From: Strongylocentrotus droebachiensis
Lineage: Eukaryota; Echinodermata; Echinoidea; Camarodonta; Strongylocentrotidae
DNA length: 64,000 nucleotides
Direction: 5' to 3'
Assembly: GCA_035222895.1 (NCBI GenBank)
Contig: JAVYIG010001035.1
Location: 124,001 to 188,000 of the forward strand
The notes under the pieces were generated by a model. It worked only from the letters and a program-made list of their open reading frames with translations. It was not told the DNA's origin and did no database searches. The position numbers and the translations under genes are program-made. Positions 42,001 to 48,500 of the stretch are shown piece after piece. Positions within the stretch are counted from its first letter, which is position 1; each line of letters opens with the position of its first letter.

Positions 42001-45000
42001 TCAGTGAGGAATTAAGTTATTCAAAAGGCAAGAATGTATCATGTGAACTAGGTAGGTCTAACAAAAATAAGAAGTAAACAAATTCTAGCAGACTGGACAT
42101 CTAAAGCATCCCATCTGTAATCCCTATTCACATTGATATCCATCAGTCCCCTGTGGGGTTTAATGGCAGACTGCCCATGAAGTGCACAAAGCCGGGCTAA
42201 TTTTTCTCAAAGGAAGCCCCTGCTCTCGCTGGATCCGATACTCGATCAGTTGATGACACCTGGTGATTAATTTTGGCCATGGTCAGTCAAGCAGCTAGGG
42301 CAGGGGTGGCGAGCTCAGGTGACCAATTGAACCCATCATCATCGACCCTCTTAGACCAGAGTGATCAAAAAATGATCTCACACTTTTTAGAGTCATCTAT
42401 TCTCTGAACGAGGCTTTTTTATGTGTTTTGCGAAAATATTCTTCCCATGCCCTTTTTTTTTCCAAATATTTAAACTGTTTACTGAGAAAAAAATGCCTTC
42501 TAAGAATCCTAGTCTTATTTTTTTCCTCTTCAAAACCAATCTTGCCATCAAAATCTAAGATTATTAATCAAACTTAATTTTCCTCCAACAAACGAAAAGA
42601 GATTCAATTCACTGACGAAAATTTATGATATAAACATCCATGACTAGAACCAGTTTCTAGATACCAGTATCTTAACAATGGAAAAAAAAAAATCTTAATC
42701 ATGTAGGTATAAATTCTCAAAGGGAATAAAGAGAATAATTAAGTAAGACAAGAAAATGGAATATTTATGTATGATGCTAAAAAATCAATGATGCATATAT
42801 CTTTCCACTTCATTTTTACAACTTTAAATGTGGCCAAATATCACCCCAGAGAGATTGGGTCTTCCCTCTCATCTCCTGATTTACTTCAAAGTTGAGTGAC
42901 AACACAACCTCGTACATAGAAATATAAAGATGACCCAATTATTTTTCAAGAAAAAAAAAGGAAGAGGTTTGAATTTCATCCTTTAGTTAATGGTGATGCA
43001 ATCTGAAGTGCAAATGAATTCATTTCCATATAGATGATGTGGTGAAAACTGACACCTTGCAGTCATCAACATTTGGCGGGCCGTCCATCAATACCGCACA
43101 CAAAACTGATTACAGTCATGACTTGAATTGATTTTCATTTTAGTACAACATTGTCTGGTCGAGAGGAGGGGAGAAACTCATGAATTCAAGTTTGTAATTT
43201 AGAAAGAGATACTAGGTCAAGAAGATAGTGTTGTATATTGTCTGGGGTACAGCAGGTTAAAACAATTCAAAGTCTGTAATTTAGGACGAGATCATATGGG
43301 TCAAGCTGTAAGTGAGCTTAGATTGAGGCTCCACATTTGCATTGACTCTGACAAACTTAGGATCATCTAGCTGCTTTCCAATTCTGTTTGAAATTCAGCC
43401 CTCACTATATTCATTTTAATACCTCTGTCACACCAATGACATTGATACCAGACCAAGTTTGACTTAGAAATATAACCCCTAACATTAAATGCTCAAAGTA
43501 CAAATGACCAGGAATCAGAACTTAAATTCCCTACTTTTTTATATGAATAACAATAGGATTTTTAAAATATTTAAACAATTATCTTAACTATATATTCTCT
43601 TGAAATTATATGGTACATGAAACAAAAGAAATCTCCATTTGAAAGAAATGCTTTTGAAAAGAAGCTTTGATGACATGCACTATCTGACGTACAGGCCGCG
43701 CGTTTCCGTTTTACACCCTGCCCTAGGCTTTTCGGCAAGAAATTACACGAAACATGCTGTATCCGAAGTCTAAGTTTGTTTATATCGACGTCAAGAATAG
43801 CGAAGCCAAAGCTTATGTACAATTTCAATTGGGGATGCGAGGGTCTTCTTGTTCAAGACGGTTTTCCCGATATATTATTGTTTTGTTATCGCTGGGCTAA
43901 ATTTTGCGAGCTGATCACGCATCCTCACGCTCTTAGAGTATTGCGTATTAATGGATAAAAATAAATGATACGACTAGGAAGATCAACTAGTATAGAGAGT
44001 TAGCTAGCGCTACGTGACGTTTTCAGAGTTCTGGTGGTGTGCAGAGCGCCGAGGCAAGATGTGGACGACTAGACTCCGAATACCAGTCGGTTTGTAAAAT
44101 TTTATTGGAGAAAAGCCTAGGGCAGGGTGTAAAACGGAAACGCGCGTACAGGCCATCAGATTTGTCTTCAGCATTCAATTATGATATTACCTCCACACAA
44201 CAAAAGACAAACATGGGGAGAGCATAGCACTAATTAGCCAGAAAATTGGACTAATCGCCTCACCGGAGCCCCTACAAAGAATCCTATCACATGATATACC
44301 AGTAGGCATATGCATCGATGAACAGGAGCCAGCACTAATTCACATTAAACAAATACCTCCATGCAGAAAGAACAATGAACCAGAATGCTCCTTTATTGAA
44401 TATCAGACCCCCTGCAAAGCAGTGGCACCCTCTGGCCTCTGGTATTATTTTCATATTGAACGTTGGCAATTAAACGCATTGTTCTCCTGGGTAATCTCTT
44501 TACTTTCATATCTTGCATTGGCTGCAAAACATGCAAGCGATTTTCATTATTAGACTGTAATTCTGCATGCAGCTGATTCATGCTTTTATGTAGGACTGTG
44601 GATAGCAATCTGGTTGAAAGTAATTGGCTCCATGGCGATTGCCCAAGATTAGTCCAATTATCAATGTCACTCCATGAATTATTGTGCTCAACTGAACATG
44701 TCTAGTCTACTCTTGCAGGCGTGCTTTCATCCATTCTCAATACAAGTCATTTCATACACATAGAGAAGGTGAACCAACCTTTCTCCAGTATTTTTTATAA
44801 TAACATGTATCTCGCTCACTCATGGATATTCTCTGAACACAAAAAACATAAGTTTTTACAAATGAAATAAGGAGATTTTTCTTTCAATAGCGAAGAGGGA
44901 AAAAAAGGAGCTTTTTCTGATCCCTGCTGTGGCTCCCCAGTCTCATCTCTACTCTCATTTTACAATTTTGATGAGGAAATGTGGTGAAAAGAACAAAATG

Positions 45001-48000
45001 TTGGTTTATTGCAGGATTCACCATTTTACCAGCTGCCAATTCGATATGATCATCAAAGGAGACTTTTAATGAAGATATACCAGAGATTAGGTTTATCTTT
45101 ATTTCAAGCAATTCTTCAATTTCAAATTATTTATCATCTCATGCAACATCACAATTGTAAAATGAATACAAAACCCCTGTCTGAGTGGACAATGTTATGG
45201 AAGCATGATTTCAAACATCAATCATACAGGTCAATGTAGACTGGGAACACAATCAATGTTATAATTCCTTTACCTTGGACAAGTATTAGCATCATAGGAA
45301 CAGGTCCTCTTCTGGACCAGTTCAGGACAGCGCTCACCATCTCCCTTTGGTACTTTCAGGACGCTCCTCTTTCTGACCGAGTGACTGACCAGGTTTGATG
45401 AGCAGGGGTCCGAGCAGGATGACCACTCGGACCAACCAGAGACATGGCAGTTGACCGGAACGATGCAGACTTGGTTCTGGGGTGGCTCTATGTAGATTCC
45501 GTCTTTGTAACACATGCTGTGAAATATGGTAGAGGAATTAGAGAGGTAGATTTTAGTATTGTTGCCCGCAATGGACACTGATTTTTTTTTAAAAAGAATT
45601 ATGGAATATATTAACCCAACAAGTCCTGTTTAATAAAGATGTAGTAAACCAGCTTTACCCTCAGTGGAGAAAACTTGGCACAAGGTTATATTAGGACTTA
45701 AATCAAAACCTAAGTGTGTCTGAAGACCCCTATGAGTTCTCTTTGACCTGTGTTGTTACATAGACTTAATTTGAAGTACACTATGCTTCTCTCATTTTTT
45801 TCTTCAGAATTTTTCTTTCTTTTTCGTTTTGCAGTCAAACCACCTCATATCTAAATGATACTCGATTACTATTATACCAACATCTAAGAGAAAGTCCATA
45901 CGATACATATTGTAATAATTTCAGCACAATTTTTTCTGCTCGATATCAGTTAAAACTCTCTAGCCTTGTTTTTAGGTAAACAGCAAAAAAAACCTACACT
46001 ATGCAAAACTTTCACACTTGGTGCCCTAATTATGCTTCAAAAGTAAAGGAATTCCTTTTTAAAATAGACTTTCCCAATTCACTAAAAAGACATCTTACAA
46101 CCTCACACTACATATCAACACATCTCCTCTATTTACCATCTAGACTGAACCACTCATAGAATCTCTAATTCCATTGCAAAGTTCAACCACTTCCACTTAA
46201 GTGAAGATGCTACATCAACTTAAGCTCGAGCAGTCCACTTCTCCTAATAAGTATCATGCACTTCATTTTGTTTTAAGAGGTTGTTCAAACTACCTATCAG
46301 TGGTAATTCAGAGAGCTATACCTATTCTCGGGAGATAGAAACTGTTTCCAATTACCATAATAGGTTGAGTAGCATCTCAATTTTAGAGTAAATACAAGGC
46401 TGTATGGTCTTTGATTATGGGAATTATAAACATGCATATGCAAGTAAACTTTGACCACTACAGAAGACTTTCTATTAAGATCTTTAGATGTAGAATCACC
46501 TATGAGCATCGCTGAAAGTAGCTACCTTTGGTGGATCTAGACAAATTTCTTCAGAAGGTACTAATTCTAAAGTAGGGATTCTTAAATGATATACCATTGT
46601 ACAAGGTGCCAAATGAAATAAAGATTTAGACCTGATTAAACCACTCAAAGGCCATCTTATTGCATGTAGACGCAAGAACCACAACCCTTAGATGTAACCC
46701 TACATTATCAGATATTTCCCAGACAAATTTGGTCTACAACATTTTCCAAAAGAGCTTTTTATACTTATGAATCATAACAGCCAAAGCAAATAATAAATGA
46801 ATTATTTAAAGATTAAATATTAATATGACATATTTATGAATGCATTTGTGTTCACGAGCTATCACAAGTTCTAAACCTACAATCCAAAACACCATGAAAC
46901 TCCCAACCTCATCAAGTGTCTGCTGTTAATCATCACGCTAAAGAGCAAGAGTGACTCATACCATCTACTGTCAAAAAATGGCAAATTCTTTTATCCCTCC
47001 TAAAAGTGGGAATGAAATAAATTATCCATGGAGAGATGGGCTCATCATCGTCAATTCCTATATAATGACGTATTCTGTGATGCATATTTCATGGTCTGCA
47101 ATTTTGTTGTATCAAGTTACTGAAAAGGGAGATATCATTATCTAATTGATGGGATCTAGACTAATTGCCAAATGCATACAATATTCAAAGGTCGTTCCTA
47201 AATATATAAAAACTTCAGCATAAATGTAAGCTAAGAAAACCCCTTCGCATGGGCTGTTGAAAAAGGAAAGAACTAAACTCCTACAGATGAATGGATTTTA
47301 AACAGGACAGTTGGGAAACATTAATCCCTTTGATGCTAGCGAGTTTGAAAACATAAAACAAATATGATTTCTTGAGATACGTATACGCAAGAAAAGTTTC
47401 CAATCACAATGCCTCTTCAAACTGTTTTTGTTTGTTGTATTTAACAATGATTTCATGACATCTACAGTTGCTTTGAATATCCTATACCATTTTTAAATGT
47501 CAAGAAGAAAATCAAAATAATAATGATATAATAATATAGTCTTATTTACCTAAGGTAGCCACATCACCATTAATACTACTCTTCCTTAGGGCCCTGCAAT
47601 TAGTATTACCCTACCACTGCCTGATACTGTTTTTCTTGGTAAAAAAGAATGTATACCTTGCCTACACCACTCATAGGGTTGAATTAAAGTCATATCTCAA
47701 ATTGATCAGTAAATAATAGTCCAAAATATTTTGCTGTAAGAATTTTGTGGATGACTTAACATACCTTGTTCTGACAGTTTTTCCATCACTTCTTTGGCAC
47801 CAGAGTCTCCTGGTCTGAAGACCTGTATCAGATCCTTCTGTTGGAAATCCTCCGGAAAACATCACACATGGTCCCCAGACGGACACACCAGGGCTGAAAG
47901 AAAAGAGTTCCTCTACTTCACAAGGCTCATCTGCGGAACAGGCCATGGTTTCACTCAGCGGTGGACAGCCCTGCCCTCCGTTTGAAGGCGGTATGACCAC

Positions 48001-48500
48001 TCTGCGTGCACGGGACTGGGTGCCGTTGTCGCATGTCTTAGAGCAAGGGCTCCAAGGCGAGAACTGCGTCACAATGCAGTCTTGGGCGCAAGGTGTGATG
48101 CATTCTTGGAAGATAGAAGGCTTGGCGGTAAACTGCTTGCAGATGTAGTCCGGTACCGAACCATCCTCATTCCTCTGAACATACGAGGTCGAGATCTCCA
48201 AGCAGGAGACCGTGCGCTCTTGAAGTCCAAAGGACGAGGGACCGCAGGATGTGACATCCCCTGTTGTTGCGATCTCTAGGTTGTTGTTCTGTGTGCACTG
48301 TCCCCAGTCATTGACTTGCCATTGGAAGAGGTTCCTGTGCAGGAGACAAACCTTGAAGCACACTCTGGTGCCAGGAGGTGATTCCTCTGCTACACAGTCT
48401 AAGTGATCAGCAGTGGTGCCGTCTATGTGCTCACACCAAATCACTCTCCTCTGTGTCCCTCCAAATCCACAGTCATTGCCAGAACATGGCCCCCACTCTC
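23..48500 (-). CDS. THSD7A: THSD7A/B-like thrombospondin type-1 repeat membrane protein, partial gene (7 exons)
   Basis: The coding segments, in transcript order, are 48500-47765, 45516-45274, 17623-17469, 13842-13678, 1645-1440, 776-572 and 260-23. All introns are GT-AG, and the junction phases agree at every step (2, 2, 1, 1, 0, 1), so the model is internally consistent. The joined product is about 649 residues with ten successive TSP1 repeats. These alternate between short Cys-rich repeats (CGxGxQxR) and WSxWSxC repeats, as in vertebrate THSD7A/THSD7B, large single-pass glycoproteins implicated in endothelial and neuronal cell-matrix contact. The sequence matches the N-terminal half of that family. 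Missing are the 5' exon with the signal peptide, and the remaining repeats, transmembrane helix and cytoplasmic tail, which continue left of base 1. Whether this is the single invertebrate THSD7 or specifically the A type cannot be decided here. The symbol is by homology. Confidence 0.93.
572..776 (-). CDS. THSD7A: THSD7-like exon 6: end of TSP1 repeat 8 and most of repeat 9
   Basis: This exon is 205 bp. The acceptor cccttccccag precedes CTTCCAG (phase 0) and the donor is CCTG|GTGAGT (phase 1). It encodes LPVEDESMCEAIVNKPSEE, VTCEAPC closing repeat 8, then DCVLGKWGPWSECSQSCES and RYRTILAQPGPG of repeat 9. WGPW and CSQSC are standard TSP1 motifs. Neighbouring introns are only 663 and 311 bp, in contrast to the 12 kb and 27.6 kb introns upstream. 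Confidence 0.94.
777..1439. other. short intron between exons 5 and 6
   Basis: This is an ordinary AT-rich intron. Apart from a 12-base G run at 989-1000 I see nothing in it. Confidence 0.85.
1440..1645 (-). CDS. THSD7A: THSD7-like exon 5: end of TSP1 repeat 7 and first half of repeat 8
   Basis: This exon is 206 bp. The acceptor gatcttttcag precedes GACACATT (phase 1) and the donor is CAAGAT|GTATGA (phase 0). The product continues HIHRSREIVAPPEHNG, then CPHLTEHAPC and CNVQPC closing repeat 7, then FRWVVEEATC, MCGEGVMTRNVYCINSQD opening repeat 8. The HxxxR-x-I-V-x-P pattern followed by GxxCPHL is the usual second half of a THSD7 TSP1 repeat. The donor GTATGA is weaker than the others, but the phase-0 join to the next exon is exact. 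Confidence 0.93.
1791..2002 (+). mobile_element. tRNA-derived SINE
   Basis: The head resembles a tRNA, with box A TAGCTCAGTTGG followed at normal spacing by box B GTGTTCGAAACC; the anticodon loop CTCGTAA resembles a threonine tRNA. A non-tRNA body of about 130 bp follows and ends in an A/C-rich tail (taaaataacaaccaccacc). There is no CCA-compatible acceptor stem, so it is not a working tRNA gene. The body, with ctcggagaggacctaaagcc, looks like SINEs I associate with sea urchin genomes. I see no clear target duplication. Confidence 0.75.
2770..2802. repeat. (CT)n microsatellite
   Basis: An uninterrupted run of about 16 CT units. Confidence 0.95.
5330..5835. repeat. 500-bp pyrimidine-rich tract
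   Basis: The plus strand is almost only C and T, with CT, TTCT, CCCT and TGTCT motifs; 5640-5830 is the purest part. It creates long spurious open frames of Ser/Leu/Phe on plus and Arg/Glu on minus. No homology is visible in either. Confidence 0.9.
6844..7478. mobile_element. TIR DNA transposon (non-autonomous), TA-flanked
   Basis: The left end begins CCGTAAATCTCTGTGTATAA and continues GGCGCAC. The right end is its inverse with one mismatch (CCGTAAATCTCCGTGTATAA on the minus strand). TA lies on both sides (842-843 of the 6 kb line and 7479-7480), as expected for a Tc1/mariner-type TA duplication. The subterminal motif CTTATACACAGG recurs at 6910 and 7441. The interior holds no transposase but contains a decayed LINE reverse transcriptase segment. 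Superfamily assignment is inference from the TA duplication. Confidence 0.75.
6950..7330 (+). pseudogene. non-LTR retrotransposon reverse transcriptase fragment
   Basis: The segment around 7004-7129 reads WFESNLFHRSQCVVYNNN, then YITNGVPQGSILGTPL, the conserved GVPQGSILGPLL region of CR1/L2/jockey-type LINE reverse transcriptases. The frame then stops. The next block of the same domain, FLIYINDL, reappears at about 7255-7281, with about 120 unrelated bases between the two. The FADD catalytic block is not recognisable after it. This is a short, interrupted and non-functional relic lying wholly inside the TIR element at 6844-7478. Confidence 0.75.
8099..8454. mobile_element. TTAA-flanked MITE, 356 bp
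   Basis: The ends are inverted: AGATAAAGTTGAGTTCTGG at the left and, on the minus strand, AGAGAAAGTTGAGTTCTGG at the right. TTAA sits directly outside both (8095-8098 and 8455-8458). TTAA duplications are typical of piggyBac and Kolobok transposons; the superfamily cannot be chosen without an active partner. There is no coding capacity. Confidence 0.75.
9488..9860. repeat. C run and (CT)n tracts
   Basis: An 11-base C run is followed by CT repeats, the purest at 9702-9735, all pyrimidine on the plus strand. Confidence 0.9.
11823..11892. repeat. dispersed palindromic repeat, copy 1
   Basis: The left arm, tctgctaaatgcaagaag, and the right arm, ccctctggctctcacag, are diverged inverse copies around a loop containing aaacacagagtt. 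It belongs to the family described at 51105-51178. Confidence 0.6.
13229..13310 (+). promoter_or_regulatory. histone-type mRNA 3' processing signals (three stem-loops plus HDE)
   Basis: Three 16-base hairpins lie at 13229-13244 (AGTCTTTTTCAAGACT), 13253-13268 and 13295-13310 (both AGTCCTTTTCAGGACT). Each has a 6-bp stem and TTTC loop, the metazoan replication-dependent histone stem-loop pattern, with A instead of G at the first position. The middle one has CCAAC before and ACACA after. Nine bases downstream is CAAGAAAGA (13278-13286), the U7-snRNP target known from sea urchin histone genes. No histone coding sequence lies upstream on the plus strand, so this is an orphan or relic 3' end, located antisense in an intron of the THSD7-like gene. 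Confidence 0.7.
13678..13842 (-). CDS. THSD7A: THSD7-like exon 4: end of TSP1 repeat 6 and start of repeat 7
   Basis: This exon is 165 bp. The acceptor ttattccacag precedes CATCCATG and the donor is AAAAG|GTAAGAG, both phase 1. It is too short to stand out as an open frame and was found by splice phase plus similarity. It encodes ASMPLPVDLCDPEDRPG, TDCHVPC, then CRVGPWTSWGPCISFAC and a basic stretch GTKKAKG leading into the next exon. The Gly codon is completed across the junction (G+GA) with the exon at 1645-1440. Both neighbouring exons fit in frame, and the CxVxPWxxWGPC block matches the corresponding vertebrate repeat. Confidence 0.9.
13951..14005. repeat. dispersed palindromic repeat, copy 2
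   Basis: Arms caagaaagagcattag and ttaatccttttctggctc are diverged inverse copies of the family consensus. Confidence 0.5.
16500..16600. repeat. (GT)n/(GA)n compound microsatellite
   Basis: GT-rich bases at 16500-16565 pass directly into an uninterrupted (GA)n run at 16566-16595. Confidence 0.93.
17469..17623 (-). CDS. THSD7A: THSD7-like exon 3: first half of TSP1 repeat 6, with acidic insert
   Basis: This exon is 155 bp. The acceptor tttctctcag precedes GGTGAAG (phase 2) and the donor is ACAG|GTAAGAAG (phase 1), a near-perfect consensus. It encodes VKYVWKTSAWSECDI, then an insert rich in Ser, Gly, Asp and Glu (SGSEDGDDDEERG), then CGGGLASREVFC and HVNDT, a possible N-glycosylation site. 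In vertebrate THSD7A the same place, between WTEC and CGGG, also carries an extra loop, but that one is not acidic. The 5' half of this exon has decayed tandem copies just to its right (17714-17930). Confidence 0.93.
17714..17930 (-). pseudogene. two decayed tandem copies of the 5' half of exon 3 with its acceptor
   Basis: The exon segment with gacgatcctggtaggat (17564) and its upstream intron sequence recurs at 17714 (period 150) and, more weakly, at about 17886. The first copy, read on minus, keeps an acceptor (tttatcacag) and KKTSDW, but then TGG-TCA has become TGG-TGA (stop) and the following Cys codon is Tyr. The third copy keeps the ggaagtgaagatg of the acidic insert. They cannot be coding exons. 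Confidence 0.8.
18397..18446. repeat. (CT)n microsatellite
   Basis: CT repeat with TTCT interruptions. Confidence 0.9.
19762..19832. repeat. dispersed palindromic repeat, copy 3
   Basis: The left arm gtggtgagagccacaaggg pairs with the right arm ccctctggctctcagcag around a loop of about 30 bases. It is one of the best preserved copies. Confidence 0.7.
20578..20878 (-). mobile_element. tRNA-derived SINE, minus strand
   Basis: On the minus strand a tRNA-like head has box B GCGGTTCAAGTCCCGCC (near 20800-20816). A body follows with gaattggtacctggtatgaa and gcactgtgcgctgctggacc, ending in a diverged ATT/ACT trinucleotide tail near 20579-20600. Box A is poorly preserved. The order tRNA head, body and ATT-type tail is that of a common sea-urchin-like SINE family. 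Boundaries are approximate. Confidence 0.65.
22247..22389. repeat. (GA)n purine tract
   Basis: Nearly pure GA repeats with GGGA and GACA interruptions, purest at the right end. Confidence 0.93.
22570..22586. repeat. 17-base C homopolymer
   Basis: The longest C/G homopolymer in the window, followed by ACACACACC. Confidence 0.95.
23643..23865. repeat. GA/GACA purine-rich array
   Basis: About 220 bases of GAGA and GACAGA motifs on the plus strand, with an internal near-duplication (gagatagggacagagactgag and gagatagagacagagactgag at 23708 and 23770). Confidence 0.92.
24598..24615. promoter_or_regulatory. CRE palindrome abutting a GC palindrome
   Basis: A perfect CREB/ATF site, TGACGTCA (24598-24605), is followed at once by the palindrome GCGGCGCCGC, in a CpG-containing patch within AT-rich intron. 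The site match is exact; regulatory function is inference. Confidence 0.3.
25396..25660. repeat. tandem duplication, period 137 bp
   Basis: The block with ggctgctggacac and tgtcttttgactc occurs at 25419 and again at 25556, with matching flanks (ttaatttca before, attttcatct after). Confidence 0.8.
26980..27023. repeat. (CT)n microsatellite
   Basis: Long CT run preceded by a 9-base C run. Confidence 0.94.
27644..27756. repeat. 46-bp tandem repeat, about 2.4 copies
   Basis: Units starting gttgaaacagaaacaatc begin at 27644, 27690 and 27736; the first two are identical and the third is partial. Related diverged blocks (aatatcaa..gccttc) occur at about 27500, 27590 and 27765. Confidence 0.9.
31088..31510. 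repeat. tandem duplication, period 226 bp
   Basis: The block beginning accaatgatta, then atgactttttatgactt, aggctcaaacattaa, aagggggtaccaca and attgctttccagatat occurs at about 31088 and again at 31314, all in the same order. Confidence 0.88.
32627..32681. repeat. dispersed palindromic repeat, copy 4 (left arm deleted)
   Basis: The right arm ctttctggctctcagcaga is intact. The left arm is reduced to ctgctgtgaactctgtg, as if the middle of the arm had been lost. Confidence 0.6.
34387..34394 (+). promoter_or_regulatory. octamer (POU-factor) site in a CpG-containing patch
   Basis: An exact ATTTGCAT preceded by ATGCGCATGAAT and flanked by cgatcgtc. It lies in a less AT-rich intronic patch (34200-34450). 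Site match only; function is inferred. Confidence 0.2.
34908..34929. mobile_element. solo end of the TTAA-flanked MITE family
   Basis: accagaactcacctttatct followed by TTAA (34930-34933) matches the right end of the 8099-8454 element with few changes. No matching left end was found nearby, so it is probably a truncated copy. Confidence 0.55.
35290..35625. repeat. pyrimidine-rich tract with CT and TGTCTG arrays
   Basis: CT and TTCT repeats give way to GTCT/TGTCTG repeats at 35540-35600. Open frames here are low-complexity Ser/Leu/Phe and not credible. Confidence 0.88.
35641..35680. repeat. dispersed palindromic repeat, copy 5 (right arm)
   Basis: acccttctggctctcaacag matches the right arm; the left arm is reduced to tttactctg. 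Confidence 0.55.
36639..36690. repeat. dispersed palindromic repeat, copy 6 (left arm)
   Basis: gatagccagaagggtgttta matches the left arm; the right arm has decayed. Confidence 0.45.
37985..38170. repeat. pyrimidine-rich CT tract
   Basis: CT repeats mixed with CCCTCC and TTCTCC, almost no purines on the plus strand. Confidence 0.88.
38817..38981. repeat. 165-bp foldback (large inverted repeat)
   Basis: The left arm starts agtattaatgactgcttt and the right arm ends aaagcagtcattaatact. The arms of about 75 bp match almost throughout (with a 6-base indel), meeting at ctattcccc/ggggaatag around a 12-base loop. It is probably a foldback transposon or part of the composite that continues to 39502. 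Confidence 0.85.
39041..39124 (-). pseudogene. tRNA-like sequence, degenerate
   Basis: On minus it has box A TAGCTGAGTGGTC and box B AGTTCAAATCC with the longer spacing of serine/leucine tRNAs, and an anticodon loop that could be read TTCGATA (CGA, Ser). Acceptor and T stems pair poorly, so this is a tRNA relic or SINE head rather than a functional gene. Confidence 0.45.
39473..39502. repeat. perfect 30-bp palindrome
   Basis: All 15 base pairs match around the centre ACCATGGT (half-site tatttttaataacca). It sits inside a wider inversion of gtaaccatg (39451) and catggttac (39518). Confidence 0.95.
41686..41965. repeat. ATTT/ATTC tetranucleotide array
   Basis: About 280 bases of TTTA and TTCA tetramers, including a duplicated block of about 61 bp (tattcatgtattcatattca at 41825 and again at 41884). 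The open frame through it is low complexity. Confidence 0.92.
43698..44145. mobile_element. 448-bp TIR element with 36-bp perfect inverted ends and 9-bp target duplication
   Basis: The left end starts GCGCGTTTCCGTTTTACACC and runs 36 bases to CTTTTC. The right end is its exact inverse. GTACAGGCC lies directly outside both ends (43689-43697 and 44146-44154). No transposase is encoded. A 9-bp duplication with long TIRs is most like Mutator-type elements; this is inference. The perfect ends suggest a recent insertion or an actively mobilised family. Confidence 0.9.
45274..45516 (-). CDS. THSD7A: THSD7-like exon 2: end of TSP1 repeat 4 and repeat 5
   Basis: This exon is 243 bp. The acceptor atttcacag precedes CATGTGTT (phase 2) and the donor is CAAG|GTAAAG (phase 2). 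The split codon AG+C gives Ser, so the protein reads TVRTS-MCYKDG. The exon finishes repeat 4 (CIVPVNC) and encodes repeat 5, HVSGWSEWSSCSDPC, with KRSVLKVPKGDGERCPEL and ending SYDANTC. WSEW is a consensus C-mannosylation motif of TSP1 repeats. The following intron is 27.6 kb, the largest visible. Confidence 0.94.
45517..47764. other. 2.2 kb intron between exons 1 and 2
   Basis: AT-rich. I see no repeat family or gene in it. Confidence 0.8.
47765..48500 (-). CDS. THSD7A: THSD7-like exon 1 of those visible: TSP1 repeats 1-3 and most of 4
   Basis: This exon is 736 bp. The acceptor is tttacag before GAGAGTGG (phase 1) and the donor is AG|GTATGT (phase 2). It encodes residues 1-245 of the visible product. 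Repeat 1 begins GEWGPCSGNDCGFGGTQRR and ends at CFKVC. Repeat 2 contains VNDWGQC, FGLQERTVSC and ends ECITPC. Repeat 3 is the classic type, DCIVTQFSPWSPCSKTCDNG with RARRVVIPP and GCPPLSE. Repeat 4 starts SVWGPC and runs through GLQTRRLWCQRSDGKTVRT to the donor. The N-G-T in CDNGTQ is a possible N-glycosylation site, and CSKTC fits the O-fucosylation pattern of TSP1 repeats. The order matches the first repeats of vertebrate THSD7A. The acceptor interrupts the gene just before the first repeat, so the signal peptide is on an earlier exon not found in the window. Confidence 0.95.

Larger units (their letters stand above)
17624..45273. other. 27.6 kb intron between exons 2 and 3
   Basis: The exons on either side join in phase (2 to 2), so no extra exon is required. 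The intron contains pseudo-exon copies, a SINE (20578-20878), GA/CT tracts (18397-18446, 22247-22389, 23643-23865, 26980-27023, 35290-35620, 37985-38170), local tandem duplications (25396, 27644, 31088), a foldback/palindrome cluster (38817-39502), an ATTT array (41686-41965) and a TIR element (43698-44145). No other gene is supported. Confidence 0.8.

Noticed and set aside
41630-42007. 125-codon Phe/Ile/Tyr-rich open frame
   Set aside because: Produced entirely by the ATTT/ATTC tetranucleotide array; the hydrophobic pattern is compositional.
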